From Parachlamydiales bacterium (GTDB taxonomy: Bacteria; Chlamydiota; Chlamydiia; Chlamydiales; SM23-39), in the NCBI GenBank assembly GCA_019694475.1, contig JAIBBX010000002.1:434001-498000 (forward strand): a stretch of 64,000 bases of DNA. The letters are read 5' to 3'. The translations under genes and the position numbers were made by a program. This document shows, one piece after another, positions 28,025-35,669 of the stretch (the first letter of the stretch is position 1; each line of letters starts with the position of its first letter). Below the pieces are notes generated by a model that ran no database searches, had not been told where the DNA came from, and saw only the letters and a list, made by a program, of their open reading frames with translations.

Positions 28025-29728
28025 GTGAAGTATTTTTTTTGTATCCTCTTTTGCTTGGCTGCAGCCTCTCCTGCATTCGCAATTTTTGTAGGACCGCCAT
28101 CTTCTTCCGCAGGGATTATTGAGCGGGAACTCGAACGTGAATACGAAGCAAGGGAGATCCCTCCTGAACGCGATATTCCTCTCATGGAAATCGATGTACC
28201 CGAGCAAAAGTTAGACCTTCCCAAAGGCAAGAGCGTTGAAATCAATCAAATTGAATTCATCGGCAACGATGCCATTTCTTCTTCCAAGCTGCAAGAATGC
28301 GTTGCGTGCTTCATGGGCAAACCCATTACCATGAGCGATGTCAAAGAAATATGCGCCTGCGTTCAAAGCCTTTACTTGAAAAATGGGTATTTTCTTGCCC
28401 GAGCTTTTCCTCCGGAACAGACCATTTCGAACAAGACATTAAAGATAGAGATCATCGAAGGAAGGCTTGGCAATATCAAAGTCGAAGGAAATTGTTATTA
28501 TAGCAGCGGATTCATCGGAAAATACTTCCTCGATTTCCAAGATAAGGCCATCCAATACGATGAAATGATGCGTGCGCTCTTGCTCATCAATGAGTATTGG
28601 GATCTCAATGTCGCCTTGATTTTCAAAAAAGGGAAAGAGTGGGGAAAAGCCGACATCATCTTACGCGCAGTCGACAGCAGACCGATGCATCTTTACTGGG
28701 ACTACAACAACTATGGGTCCAAGATCACAACCGATTCGCGAACAGGCGCCCGATTTGATTGCGGCAACCTTTTTGCATACGGCGATTTTTTCACAGTTGC
28801 CCAAGTAATTGGATTTCCACCTGGCGATTTGACCTTTACCGATTTCGTCTACGATATTCCGCTTAATGCCCGCGGAACCCACTTAGAAGCCTCATATCTC
28901 TTCTCTTATTTCAACATCGGTCAGCAGCGCGATCTTGACCTCAAAGGAAATGCCCATGTGGCTGAGTTGAAACTGACCCATGCGATCATACGCAAAAAGC
29001 AATACGACATGGATGTATTTGCCATGTTCGACTATAAGAATTTAATCAACCTTGTTTTGGGAGCGACTTCCTCTGTGGATAGGCTCCGCATTTTCGGCGC
29101 AGGCATTTCTCTCGATTATTCCGACACCTTCTATGGACGCAATGTAGGCAGTTTCCGAACCTATGTGGGCGTTCCCCAATTTTTGGGCGGATCCAAAGCA
29201 ATCGATCCGATGTGCAGCCGCGAAGGCGCCGGCGGACGTTTCACCCACTTCAATCTTGATGTCAAACGGATCCAGCAGCTCGGCGGCAATTATTATTTCC
29301 TCTTCAACTTCTCAGGACAGCTTTCCCTCTATAAATTGCCCCTGGGTGAACAGATGTATATTGGGGGATTCGATACGGTGCGCGGCTATCAGCTGGCTGC
29401 AGCTTTAGGCGACCATGGATATTGCGTCAGCGGCGAGTTCCGGCTCCCGATTCCCGGTCTATCTGGTAAATGCGTCCATCCAAAATTGCACAAAACTTGG
29501 GATGAATTCATTCAGTTTGTCGCCTTTTTCGATCACGGCGGAGTTTTCCTCAATGGCGGCGGCGAAGATCAGAACAGGCGGATTTATTTGACGGGAACAG
29601 GCCCGGGCGTCCGCATTTTCGGCCCCTGGCATATCAACCTCACTTTTGATATTGGATTCCCCTTAACCCATACATTTGAAACTTCAAACCCCTTTTACTA
29701 TTTTAAAGCGAGCATTGATTTCTTCTGA
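28025..29728 (+). CDS. TpsB2: two-partner secretion transporter (ShlB/FhaC family)
   Basis: 567 residues from GTG 28025, directly followed by a good signal peptide (KYFFCILFCLAAASPAFA); no upstream ATG fits. A charged linker (about 28-65) is followed by POTRA domains (about 68-225: VEINQIEFIGNDAISSSKL, YLKNGYFLARAFPPEQ, LKIEIIEGRLGNIKVEGN), then the barrel with VRGY at 452-455 (GGFDTVRGYQ). It differs clearly from TpsB1 and TpsB3, which resemble each other more. Its stop overlaps the start of a small exported protein (TGATG), followed by TpsA2 and TpsB3. Confidence 0.9.
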   Translation: MKYFFCILFCLAAASPAFAIFVGPPSSSAGIIERELEREYEAREIPPERDIPLMEIDVPEQKLDLPKGKSVEINQIEFIGNDAISSSKLQECVACFMGKPITMSDVKEICACVQSLYLKNGYFLARAFPPEQTISNKTLKIEIIEGRLGNIKVEGNCYYSSGFIGKYFLDFQDKAIQYDEMMRALLLINEYWDLNVALIFKKGKEWGKADIILRAVDSRPMHLYWDYNNYGSKITTDSRTGARFDCGNLFAYGDFFTVAQVIGFPPGDLTFTDFVYDIPLNARGTHLEASYLFSYFNIGQQRDLDLKGNAHVAELKLTHAIIRKKQYDMDVFAMFDYKNLINLVLGATSSVDRLRIFGAGISLDYSDTFYGRNVGSFRTYVGVPQFLGGSKAIDPMCSREGAGGRFTHFNLDVKRIQQLGGNYYFLFNFSGQLSLYKLPLGEQMYIGGFDTVRGYQLAAALGDHGYCVSGEFRLPIPGLSGKCVHPKLHKTWDEFIQFVAFFDHGGVFLNGGGEDQNRRIYLTGTGPGVRIFGPWHINLTFDIGFPLTHTFETSNPFYYFKASIDFF

Positions 29729-30024
29729 TGAACATGAAACTTAAAATCAGTATCGGAACGTTGCTTCTAGTGCTCTTGAACTTCCTCTTTGCTTTGCCTA
29801 AAGAAGGCACTGTTGCATCGGGCAACCTCAATATAAGTGCAGGATCGCCCACCACTTTCACAACAATTCCCTCTATTACTGTATTCTTCGTAGCGGGTGT
29901 ATACTCCCCTTACTTGAACCTGGTAAGCTACGTCTATTTCCTCGATGATTTAGCCGATCAGCTTATCGCAAAACGTCGAGAAGATATAATGCTCTGGATC
30001 CCAAATAAAGGAGGCAGACGATGA
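29728..30024 (+). CDS. Small exported protein, possible TpsA N-terminal remnant
   Basis: 98 residues, unrecognised. A hydrophobic signal (MKLKISIGTLLLVLLNFLFA) is followed by LPKEGTVASGNLNIS, which resembles the first strands of TPS domains (compare NPTGPAVMGGEANIS in TpsA1). After about residue 45 the resemblance stops; the rest is YLNLVSYVYFLDDLADQLIA and a basic end. I checked the other two frames and found no continuation of a TPS domain, so a simple frameshift is not the reason. It overlaps TpsB2 by one base and TpsA2 by four, so it is embedded in the operon. Either a decayed duplicate or a small accessory protein. Confidence 0.6.
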   Translation: MNMKLKISIGTLLLVLLNFLFALPKEGTVASGNLNISAGSPTTFTTIPSITVFFVAGVYSPYLNLVSYVYFLDDLADQLIAKRREDIMLWIPNKGGRR

Positions 30025-32429
30025 AAAGAGCTCTCCTCACCTGTTTATTCCTTAAACTATGTGCGAATCCTACCGACCCCGCTGTTATCCTAGGCGAAGC
30101 AAAGTTCCATCAGCCCTCTCTCGATCTTTTAGAGATCACAACGAGCGATCATGTGGTGATCAACTGGTCCGATTTTTCTATTGGTGAAAAAGAGATCACC
30201 CGTTTCATCCAGCCGAATAGCAACTCGGCTGTCGTCAATCAGGTTTTAAGCGGCAATCCGAGCGCGCTGATGGGAATGCTGGAAGCAAACGGTTCCGTAT
30301 TTCTCATGAATCCAAACGGCGTTCTAGTCGGAGACAATGCAGTTGTTAAAACAGCGAATTTCATGGCCCTTACCTTCAATTTCCCCGCAGAAAAGCTGCT
30401 GAATGGCGAAATGCCCACCTTTACCGCAGCTGCTGCCGGAGAAAATCCCTTTGCTTCAGTGATTCAGCATAAAGGGCGCATCGATGCGCTTGGAACAAAA
30501 GAAGAGGGCGGCAGAGTATTCCTTGTCGCCGATAAATTGGATGTGCGAGGCAGCCTCAAAGCAGAAAAAGTCTCACTTCTGGGTGAATATCTATTAGTCA
30601 CCGACGAAGCGCGCATCGATAGCAGCCAAGTGCGCATCGGCGATACACAAACCAAACAAACAGCTATCGGCCCAAATGTGCAAATCGAAGCAAATGAAGC
30701 GGTTCTTTGGGGAGAAGATGCAACGCTCTTCCATGGACACATCCGTGCGCCGGGCGGATTCATCGAAGTATCGAGCCCAAAATATCTGGAATACCGAGGC
30801 TCTGTCGACCTTGAGGGCGGCACCCTACTTCTCGACCCAGGCGATGTGACGATCAACACATTCGTCACCAGCTCTCCAGCATTTCCCACTTCACCCGGCG
30901 TTTATGACCCGCCAGTGGCTCCAGGAGATTTGGCTGTGGCCGATTTAGTTGCAGGCCTCACATCTGGCAACGTCACCATTTCTACGCATGCTGGATCATT
31001 TGGCTCTGGCGATATCACAGTACTTGCTGGCTTCACTTGGGCAACAGGAACCACTCTCACTTTTGATGCAGACCGGGATGTGAATATTTTTGAACATGTC
31101 CAATGCACCGCGTCTGGCAATATGGTTGTCTACGCCGGCCGCGACGTGAATGTCGGCAATCCAACAGCGAATACAGCTTTTGTCCCGCAGGCGCTCTCGG
31201 CTATAGATCTCGCAAGCGGCTCAGCCTTCATTGAAGCTGTCCGGGATGTAACTGTTCGAGCAGGCACAACGGCCGGTATGATTGCCTCGCCTTCTGAAAT
31301 CATTTCTGGAAGCGGACTGATTGGAATTCGAGCCGGCAGAGATTTTCAATTGATTGGATCCCAGCTAACCCCGATCCCTGCAGGAGGCGGTTTTGCCCAA
31401 ATTACGACTAGCAATGCGATTTCCATTTTTGCTAGTAAAAATTTCCTCGTTCAAGCCAGCTCTGCCGATAATGGGAATGCAGAAATCCTCTCTTCCGCTG
31501 ACGATGTTTCTGCTATTGCTTGGGGGAATATGTTCATTTTAGGCGGAACTGGATCAGCGGTTCCTTCGAACGCAATTCTTTCTTCTGCCGCAGATTTGTA
31601 TGTGAGCGCTAGAGGGAACATGCAGATCTTTGCCGGCAATTTGGGGGCTGTCAATATCACAGGGACCTCGAGTCTTTCCGTCTTTGCAGGAGGAAATATT
31701 AACGCCACAGGGTTTTCCAACGCTGCTCTCGCCACCTTGGCAACGACGAATGGCGATCTTCTCGTGCAATCTGGGGGATCGATCTTCTTGGATCACGATG
31801 TGCAAGTGCTTCATGCTGGTCTTCTCGGAGGAACAGTAGTTGCTGCAGGGAAGGATCTATTTCTCACAGCAAACGCGCTCATCACAACCAACAGCTCCGA
31901 TGGACTGAATCTGATTGTGGATAACAACAACCCATCGCCGCCGAATATCGGTTCTGGAAGATTTTATTTAGGGCCATCAGCTGCCGTCTTCACCAACTTT
32001 GTGATTGGCGGGCCTCTTAGAATTTACACGGCCACCCAATCTCAAAATACGATCTTGGGGCTTTTGCGGGGGACTCCATTTGTTCCAGGAACTGAATTCG
32101 TGAACACCTCATTGGAGCAATGGGACGCTTATTTTCCATTTGCCTTTGGCGGATTCCCATACACAGTTTTTTACAAAAACCTACACTTCCCGAGCCGCAT
32201 GCTGATAGACTTCAATACGGCTATGTATGAATACTTGCAGAATCTCTTTGATTTCGATCTGCTTGAATTCTTCCATCTGCCCTTCTGGATTTCCTATGAT
32301 GAGTCGGCTTACAAGGCCGTTCAAAAACCAAAAACGGTTTCTAGTTTTGAGGTTGTCGGAAAACAAAACCACGGCCTATTGAAGAAAACGACTCGCGAAC
32401 TCAACGGGAAAATGAGGAACTTGCTATGA
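30021..32429 (+). CDS. TpsA2: filamentous-haemagglutinin-type exoprotein
   Basis: 802 residues, short for the family. Signal MKRALLTCLFLKLCA, TPS domain about 16-220 with NPNGVLVG at 97-104 exactly as in TpsA1, then Gly/Ser/Ala-rich beta-helix repeats with phrases such as GRDVN, GNMVVYAGRDV and ARGNM. The end (about 625-715) shares with TpsA1 the sequence pattern L-VDN--P--P--GSGRFYL and a later IYTA...YFP pattern. The last 90 residues are more basic and helical. It is flanked by TpsB2 upstream and TpsB3 downstream (4-nt ATGA overlaps on both sides). No toxin domain seen. Confidence 0.9.
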   Translation: MKRALLTCLFLKLCANPTDPAVILGEAKFHQPSLDLLEITTSDHVVINWSDFSIGEKEITRFIQPNSNSAVVNQVLSGNPSALMGMLEANGSVFLMNPNGVLVGDNAVVKTANFMALTFNFPAEKLLNGEMPTFTAAAAGENPFASVIQHKGRIDALGTKEEGGRVFLVADKLDVRGSLKAEKVSLLGEYLLVTDEARIDSSQVRIGDTQTKQTAIGPNVQIEANEAVLWGEDATLFHGHIRAPGGFIEVSSPKYLEYRGSVDLEGGTLLLDPGDVTINTFVTSSPAFPTSPGVYDPPVAPGDLAVADLVAGLTSGNVTISTHAGSFGSGDITVLAGFTWATGTTLTFDADRDVNIFEHVQCTASGNMVVYAGRDVNVGNPTANTAFVPQALSAIDLASGSAFIEAVRDVTVRAGTTAGMIASPSEIISGSGLIGIRAGRDFQLIGSQLTPIPAGGGFAQITTSNAISIFASKNFLVQASSADNGNAEILSSADDVSAIAWGNMFILGGTGSAVPSNAILSSAADLYVSARGNMQIFAGNLGAVNITGTSSLSVFAGGNINATGFSNAALATLATTNGDLLVQSGGSIFLDHDVQVLHAGLLGGTVVAAGKDLFLTANALITTNSSDGLNLIVDNNNPSPPNIGSGRFYLGPSAAVFTNFVIGGPLRIYTATQSQNTILGLLRGTPFVPGTEFVNTSLEQWDAYFPFAFGGFPYTVFYKNLHFPSRMLIDFNTAMYEYLQNLFDFDLLEFFHLPFWISYDESAYKAVQKPKTVSSFEVVGKQNHGLLKKTTRELNGKMRNLL

Positions 32430-34048
32430 ATCGCTTCCTGATGCTCTTTTTCATGTTTGCCATAACGCTTTCGGGCAAGGAAATTCAAGGGATCCTTCTT
32501 GTTGGATCCGATCATGACCTTCATCAAGCTAAAGGAGAGGGAATTGAAGCTGTTGGAATCGACGTTCCTGGCGGCATTGAACTTTTGAGAGAAGAACTTG
32601 CCTCGTATATCGGAAAGCCAATCTCATCCGAGACCCTTTTAGACATGAAGAAAAAAATCATCCTCTACTACAATGAGCACTTCCGCCCCGTTGTCACCAT
32701 CGAAATTCCAGAACAAGAAGTGTCGAATGGCATTGTGCACTTCATCCTCATCGAAGGGAAATTGGGCGATGTGATCTGCAAAGGCAATAAACATTTCAGA
32801 AATGGCCAATTGAAACGTTATATAGAACTAAAAAAGGGCGATCCGATCCGTTCGGACATTCTTCTTTCCGATGTCGCGTTCATGAATCAAAACCTATTCC
32901 GCAGAACCGATGTCCTTTTAGCTCCGGGCAAAGAAGAAAATACCACCGATATCGAGCTGATTACGCAAGACCGGCTCGCCTGGCGCTTTTATGCCGGCAC
33001 CGACAACACAGGAAACCGCTTCACAGGCCAGGTCCGCTGGTTTGCAGGCTTGAATTGGGGCAATGTTTTTGGTCTCGACCACACTTTCTCCTACCAATTT
33101 ACAGGCTCTCAAAATCCTCACGAATTCCAATCGAGCACGTTCCACTATTCTGCGCCTCTCCCCATCCATCACACTGCAGTGCTTTTTGGAGGATTTTCTT
33201 TCGTGCATCCCGATTTTTCGGAGCTTAGCACTGAAGTAAAACCCCCGATTGGACATTTTAAAAGCGACGGTTTTTCCGGCCAATTTTCTTTCCGCTACCA
33301 AATTCCTTGGGGAGAAACGTGGATTTCCAAATTGCGCGAAGTGGTCTTTGGATTCGACTACAAGTACATGAATAACAATCTCGAATATATCGGAAATAAC
33401 GAATTCCCAGTCGTGTATAAATCACTCAGCCTTTTTCAATGGGTCCTTGGATGCAACTATGGCTTTGAGACGGCGCGCCATAAGATCAATTTTACTGGCA
33501 ATATTTACGGCTCGCCAGGGAAGTTCTTTGGGCACGGCTCTAATGGCGACTTCAACAATTTGCGAAGAGGAGCTAAAAACCACTACATCTACAGCCGTTT
33601 ATTCTTAAGCGATACGATGACCCTGAGCCACGGCTTTTCTTTAGCTCTTGTTGGCCAAGGTCAATTGGCTAGCAGCCTGCTTCTTCCGAGCGAACAATTT
33701 GGGATCGGCGGCTACAACACTGTCCGGGGCTACGACGAGAGGGATTTTGACGGCGATTATGCCTTGCTGGCTTCTATGGAGCTGCGCTTCCCGTTCTTTA
33801 GTTTCATTCGCTGTAAACCCGACGCCTTTACCTTCCTTGGCTTTATCGATTTCGGCCGGGGATGGAACTACAATTCCCTATCCGATGAGAAAAAAGACGA
33901 TTATCTTCTCAGTATCGGCCCTGGCGCCCGCTATGTGTGGAGCCACTACCTAACCTTGCGCGCCGATTGGGGCTTCAAGCTGCACAAAGATCACATCATT
34001 GGAACAAGCTCTGGCAAATTCCACTTTGGCGCGATAGCTTCTTATTAA
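32426..34048 (+). CDS. TpsB3: two-partner secretion transporter
   Basis: 540 residues, overlapping tpsA2 by ATGA. Signal peptide MNRFLMLFFMFAITLSG. POTRA part (about 45-190: PISSETLLDMKKKIILYYNEHF, GIVHFILIEGKLGDVICKGN), barrel from about 190 with RFYAGTDNTGN, FAGLNWGNVFGLDHTFSYQ and L6 tetrad VRGY at 433-436 (IGGYNTVRGYDERDF). These phrases closely match TpsB1 (FYVGADNTGF, FAGFNWGDAF), so TpsB1 and TpsB3 are paralogues, each paired with an adjacent TpsA. Ends an operon that began with TpsB2. Confidence 0.92.
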   Translation: MNRFLMLFFMFAITLSGKEIQGILLVGSDHDLHQAKGEGIEAVGIDVPGGIELLREELASYIGKPISSETLLDMKKKIILYYNEHFRPVVTIEIPEQEVSNGIVHFILIEGKLGDVICKGNKHFRNGQLKRYIELKKGDPIRSDILLSDVAFMNQNLFRRTDVLLAPGKEENTTDIELITQDRLAWRFYAGTDNTGNRFTGQVRWFAGLNWGNVFGLDHTFSYQFTGSQNPHEFQSSTFHYSAPLPIHHTAVLFGGFSFVHPDFSELSTEVKPPIGHFKSDGFSGQFSFRYQIPWGETWISKLREVVFGFDYKYMNNNLEYIGNNEFPVVYKSLSLFQWVLGCNYGFETARHKINFTGNIYGSPGKFFGHGSNGDFNNLRRGAKNHYIYSRLFLSDTMTLSHGFSLALVGQGQLASSLLLPSEQFGIGGYNTVRGYDERDFDGDYALLASMELRFPFFSFIRCKPDAFTFLGFIDFGRGWNYNSLSDEKKDDYLLSIGPGARYVWSHYLTLRADWGFKLHKDHIIGTSSGKFHFGAIASY

Positions 34049-34102
34049 TTTTTTCCGGTAAGTTGATCTAATTTAAGCTCCTGGATTAAAATATTCGCCC
34101 AT

Positions 34103-34492
34103 ATGGAATCTACTTTATTTGTCGGAGTGCTTCGAATAGGCGGCCATTTTGCAGCAGTACATTCAACACCAAAATATAGAGCTTTTGTTTCTAAGCATCC
34201 GGAGACTGACATAAGAGTTGCGATAGCCACAGCTAGGGCCTTTGCAGAACAGCAAAAAATTCCTTTCAAGGAAAGGCTGTTATATTTAGACAGACCGCTC
34301 GTCACATTGTGGATGCAAGAATCTGGTTGGCATCCCGCGCTGATTAAATCGGATGACGTTACTGTGATCCCAGGCTATTGCGGCAGCGATGATCCAGAAG
34401 ACGCTTACCAAGTTGCTCTAAAGGTCGCATCAATTCTTAAAACTGACTGCGTTCCTAAAATAGGTGTTACCGCATGCTTAAATCGCTCTTAA
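34103..34492 (+). CDS. Hypothetical protein
   Basis: 129 residues, not recognised. Globular composition, no signal peptide or membrane helix. Notable stretches: GHFAAVHSTPKYRAFVSKHPETD and the acidic GYCGSDDPEDAYQVALKVASIL near the end; four Cys. No clear ribosome binding site precedes ATG 34103. It overlaps the next gene by 19 nt. No frame on the other strand looks better. Position after the TPS locus suggests nothing specific. Confidence 0.55.
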   Translation: MESTLFVGVLRIGGHFAAVHSTPKYRAFVSKHPETDIRVAIATARAFAEQQKIPFKERLLYLDRPLVTLWMQESGWHPALIKSDDVTVIPGYCGSDDPEDAYQVALKVASILKTDCVPKIGVTACLNRS

Positions 34493-35412
34493 TTTTTTTT
34501 GCGATCGTGTGCCTAACGGCTCAAGAGCACACAGAAAGCGGAACCCAATTTGGCCAAGAAGGAGCCAAGGCCTACGCCCAAAATCGGCATGGACCAGATG
34601 GAGCCCTCTTTCTCGATCCCTATTTCATCCCCTATCTTTTGAACTTGGAAAACCTAACTGTTTTAGATGCTGGATGCGGAGCCGGACCTTGGGCTATTTT
34701 CGCGGCCCAAAATGGGGCCTCAGTCTTTGCTATCGACATCCAGCAAAAGATGATTGATCTGGCCATTGCAGCTGCCAAAGATGCCAAAATAGAAGAACGA
34801 ATTACCTTTCTGATAGGGGATGTCGCTAATTTACCTTATTCAAGCCAATCTTTTGATCTTGCTTTGAGCATCAATGTAGGCTGCAATCTCCCTTCAAACG
34901 CCGAATTTGAAGGCAAATCGGTTGGGCTAGGGCCGCACGTGGCAGAAATGGGCCGCACGCTAAAACCGAATGGAAAAGCCATTTTAACAGCCCCAGCCTC
35001 GTTTGGCACAGTTTTTGGAAACGGTTCTTCCTACATCTTGCATATCGAACAAATCTTATCTTCCCTGCCTGAAAATCCAAGTCCTTCCGAAATTGTTTCT
35101 CATCTCAATCAGTTGAAAGAGGTATACCGGGCCACTTTCGCTATTCGCAATAGGAGACTCGTCCTAATTACCGATGAAAGCAAGTTGATTCCTGGTGAAG
35201 AGATTTGGAGAAAATTACCTGGGCTAACGGTTCCCAACCGCTATCATGGCGAAGCGGAGTATTTGCAAGCATTCAATGATGCAGGACTTGTTGTGGAGCG
35301 AATTGCCCGCCCGCGCTTCAACAGCGAAGAGGAATGGTCCTTAACTTCTTTAGGCAAAGAATATCTAGACCATCACCCCTTCGTGATTTTTTACCTGAAA
35401 GCGCCTGACTAA
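34474..35412 (+). CDS. Class I SAM methyltransferase with N-terminal signal peptide
   Basis: 312 residues. Motif I is intact (VLDAGCGAGPWAIFAAQNG, about 63-81), motif II VFAIDIQQKMIDLA, motif III FLIGDVANLPYSSQSFDLAL, and a post-motif RTLKPNGKAILTAPA. The unusual part is the start, MLKSLLIFFAIVCLTAQ, which reads as a Sec signal peptide, so the enzyme may be exported although SAM is made in the cytoplasm. If the true start lies further in there would be no good ATG before the catalytic core, so I keep this start. Substrate unknown. Ends 3 bp from a convergent small gene. Confidence 0.8.
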   Translation: MLKSLLIFFAIVCLTAQEHTESGTQFGQEGAKAYAQNRHGPDGALFLDPYFIPYLLNLENLTVLDAGCGAGPWAIFAAQNGASVFAIDIQQKMIDLAIAAAKDAKIEERITFLIGDVANLPYSSQSFDLALSINVGCNLPSNAEFEGKSVGLGPHVAEMGRTLKPNGKAILTAPASFGTVFGNGSSYILHIEQILSSLPENPSPSEIVSHLNQLKEVYRATFAIRNRRLVLITDESKLIPGEEIWRKLPGLTVPNRYHGEAEYLQAFNDAGLVVERIARPRFNSEEEWSLTSLGKEYLDHHPFVIFYLKAPD

Positions 35413-35415
35413 GAG

Positions 35416-35643
35416 CTATTGCTCATTCCGGACTTCTTTCTTTTTTTCGAACCACAAGTTGAAAGCGCCAATAACGCCCCCAATCGTAACTCCCATCCAA
35501 ACTGAGTAGTTTTGAATAGAAAAGTCCAAAAAATATGCAGCAAAACGCCATACGGCAGCAATAGCAAGCGCGATCAAAACCGATCTAACAAAGCTTTCAG
35601 CAAAGTCTTTAAAAGAGAATTTTTTATTTTGGCTCAATTTCAT
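35416..35643 (-). CDS. Small two-helix membrane protein
   Basis: 75 residues, unrecognised. Basic N terminus MKLSQNKKFSFKDF, two membrane helices (about 18-40 and 47-64: VLIALAIAAVWRFAAYFL, VWMGVTIGGVIGAFNLWF) and a charged end KKKEVRNEQ. Convergent with the methyltransferase, three bases apart. No function can be given. Confidence 0.65.
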   Translation of the reverse strand: MKLSQNKKFSFKDFAESFVRSVLIALAIAAVWRFAAYFLDFSIQNYSVWMGVTIGGVIGAFNLWFEKKKEVRNEQ

Positions 35644-35669
35644 AACTCACCCAGTTTATTATATCGCAA

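Noticed and set aside
29728-30024. Frameshifted TpsA gene upstream of tpsA2
   Set aside because: The alternative frames after the TPS-like start hit stops and show no TPS continuation, so a single frameshift does not explain it.
34045-34305. 86-codon minus-strand ORF opposite the gene at 34103
   Set aside because: The plus-strand frame is longer and reads as a more ordinary globular protein; neither is strongly supported, but the plus-strand one is better.
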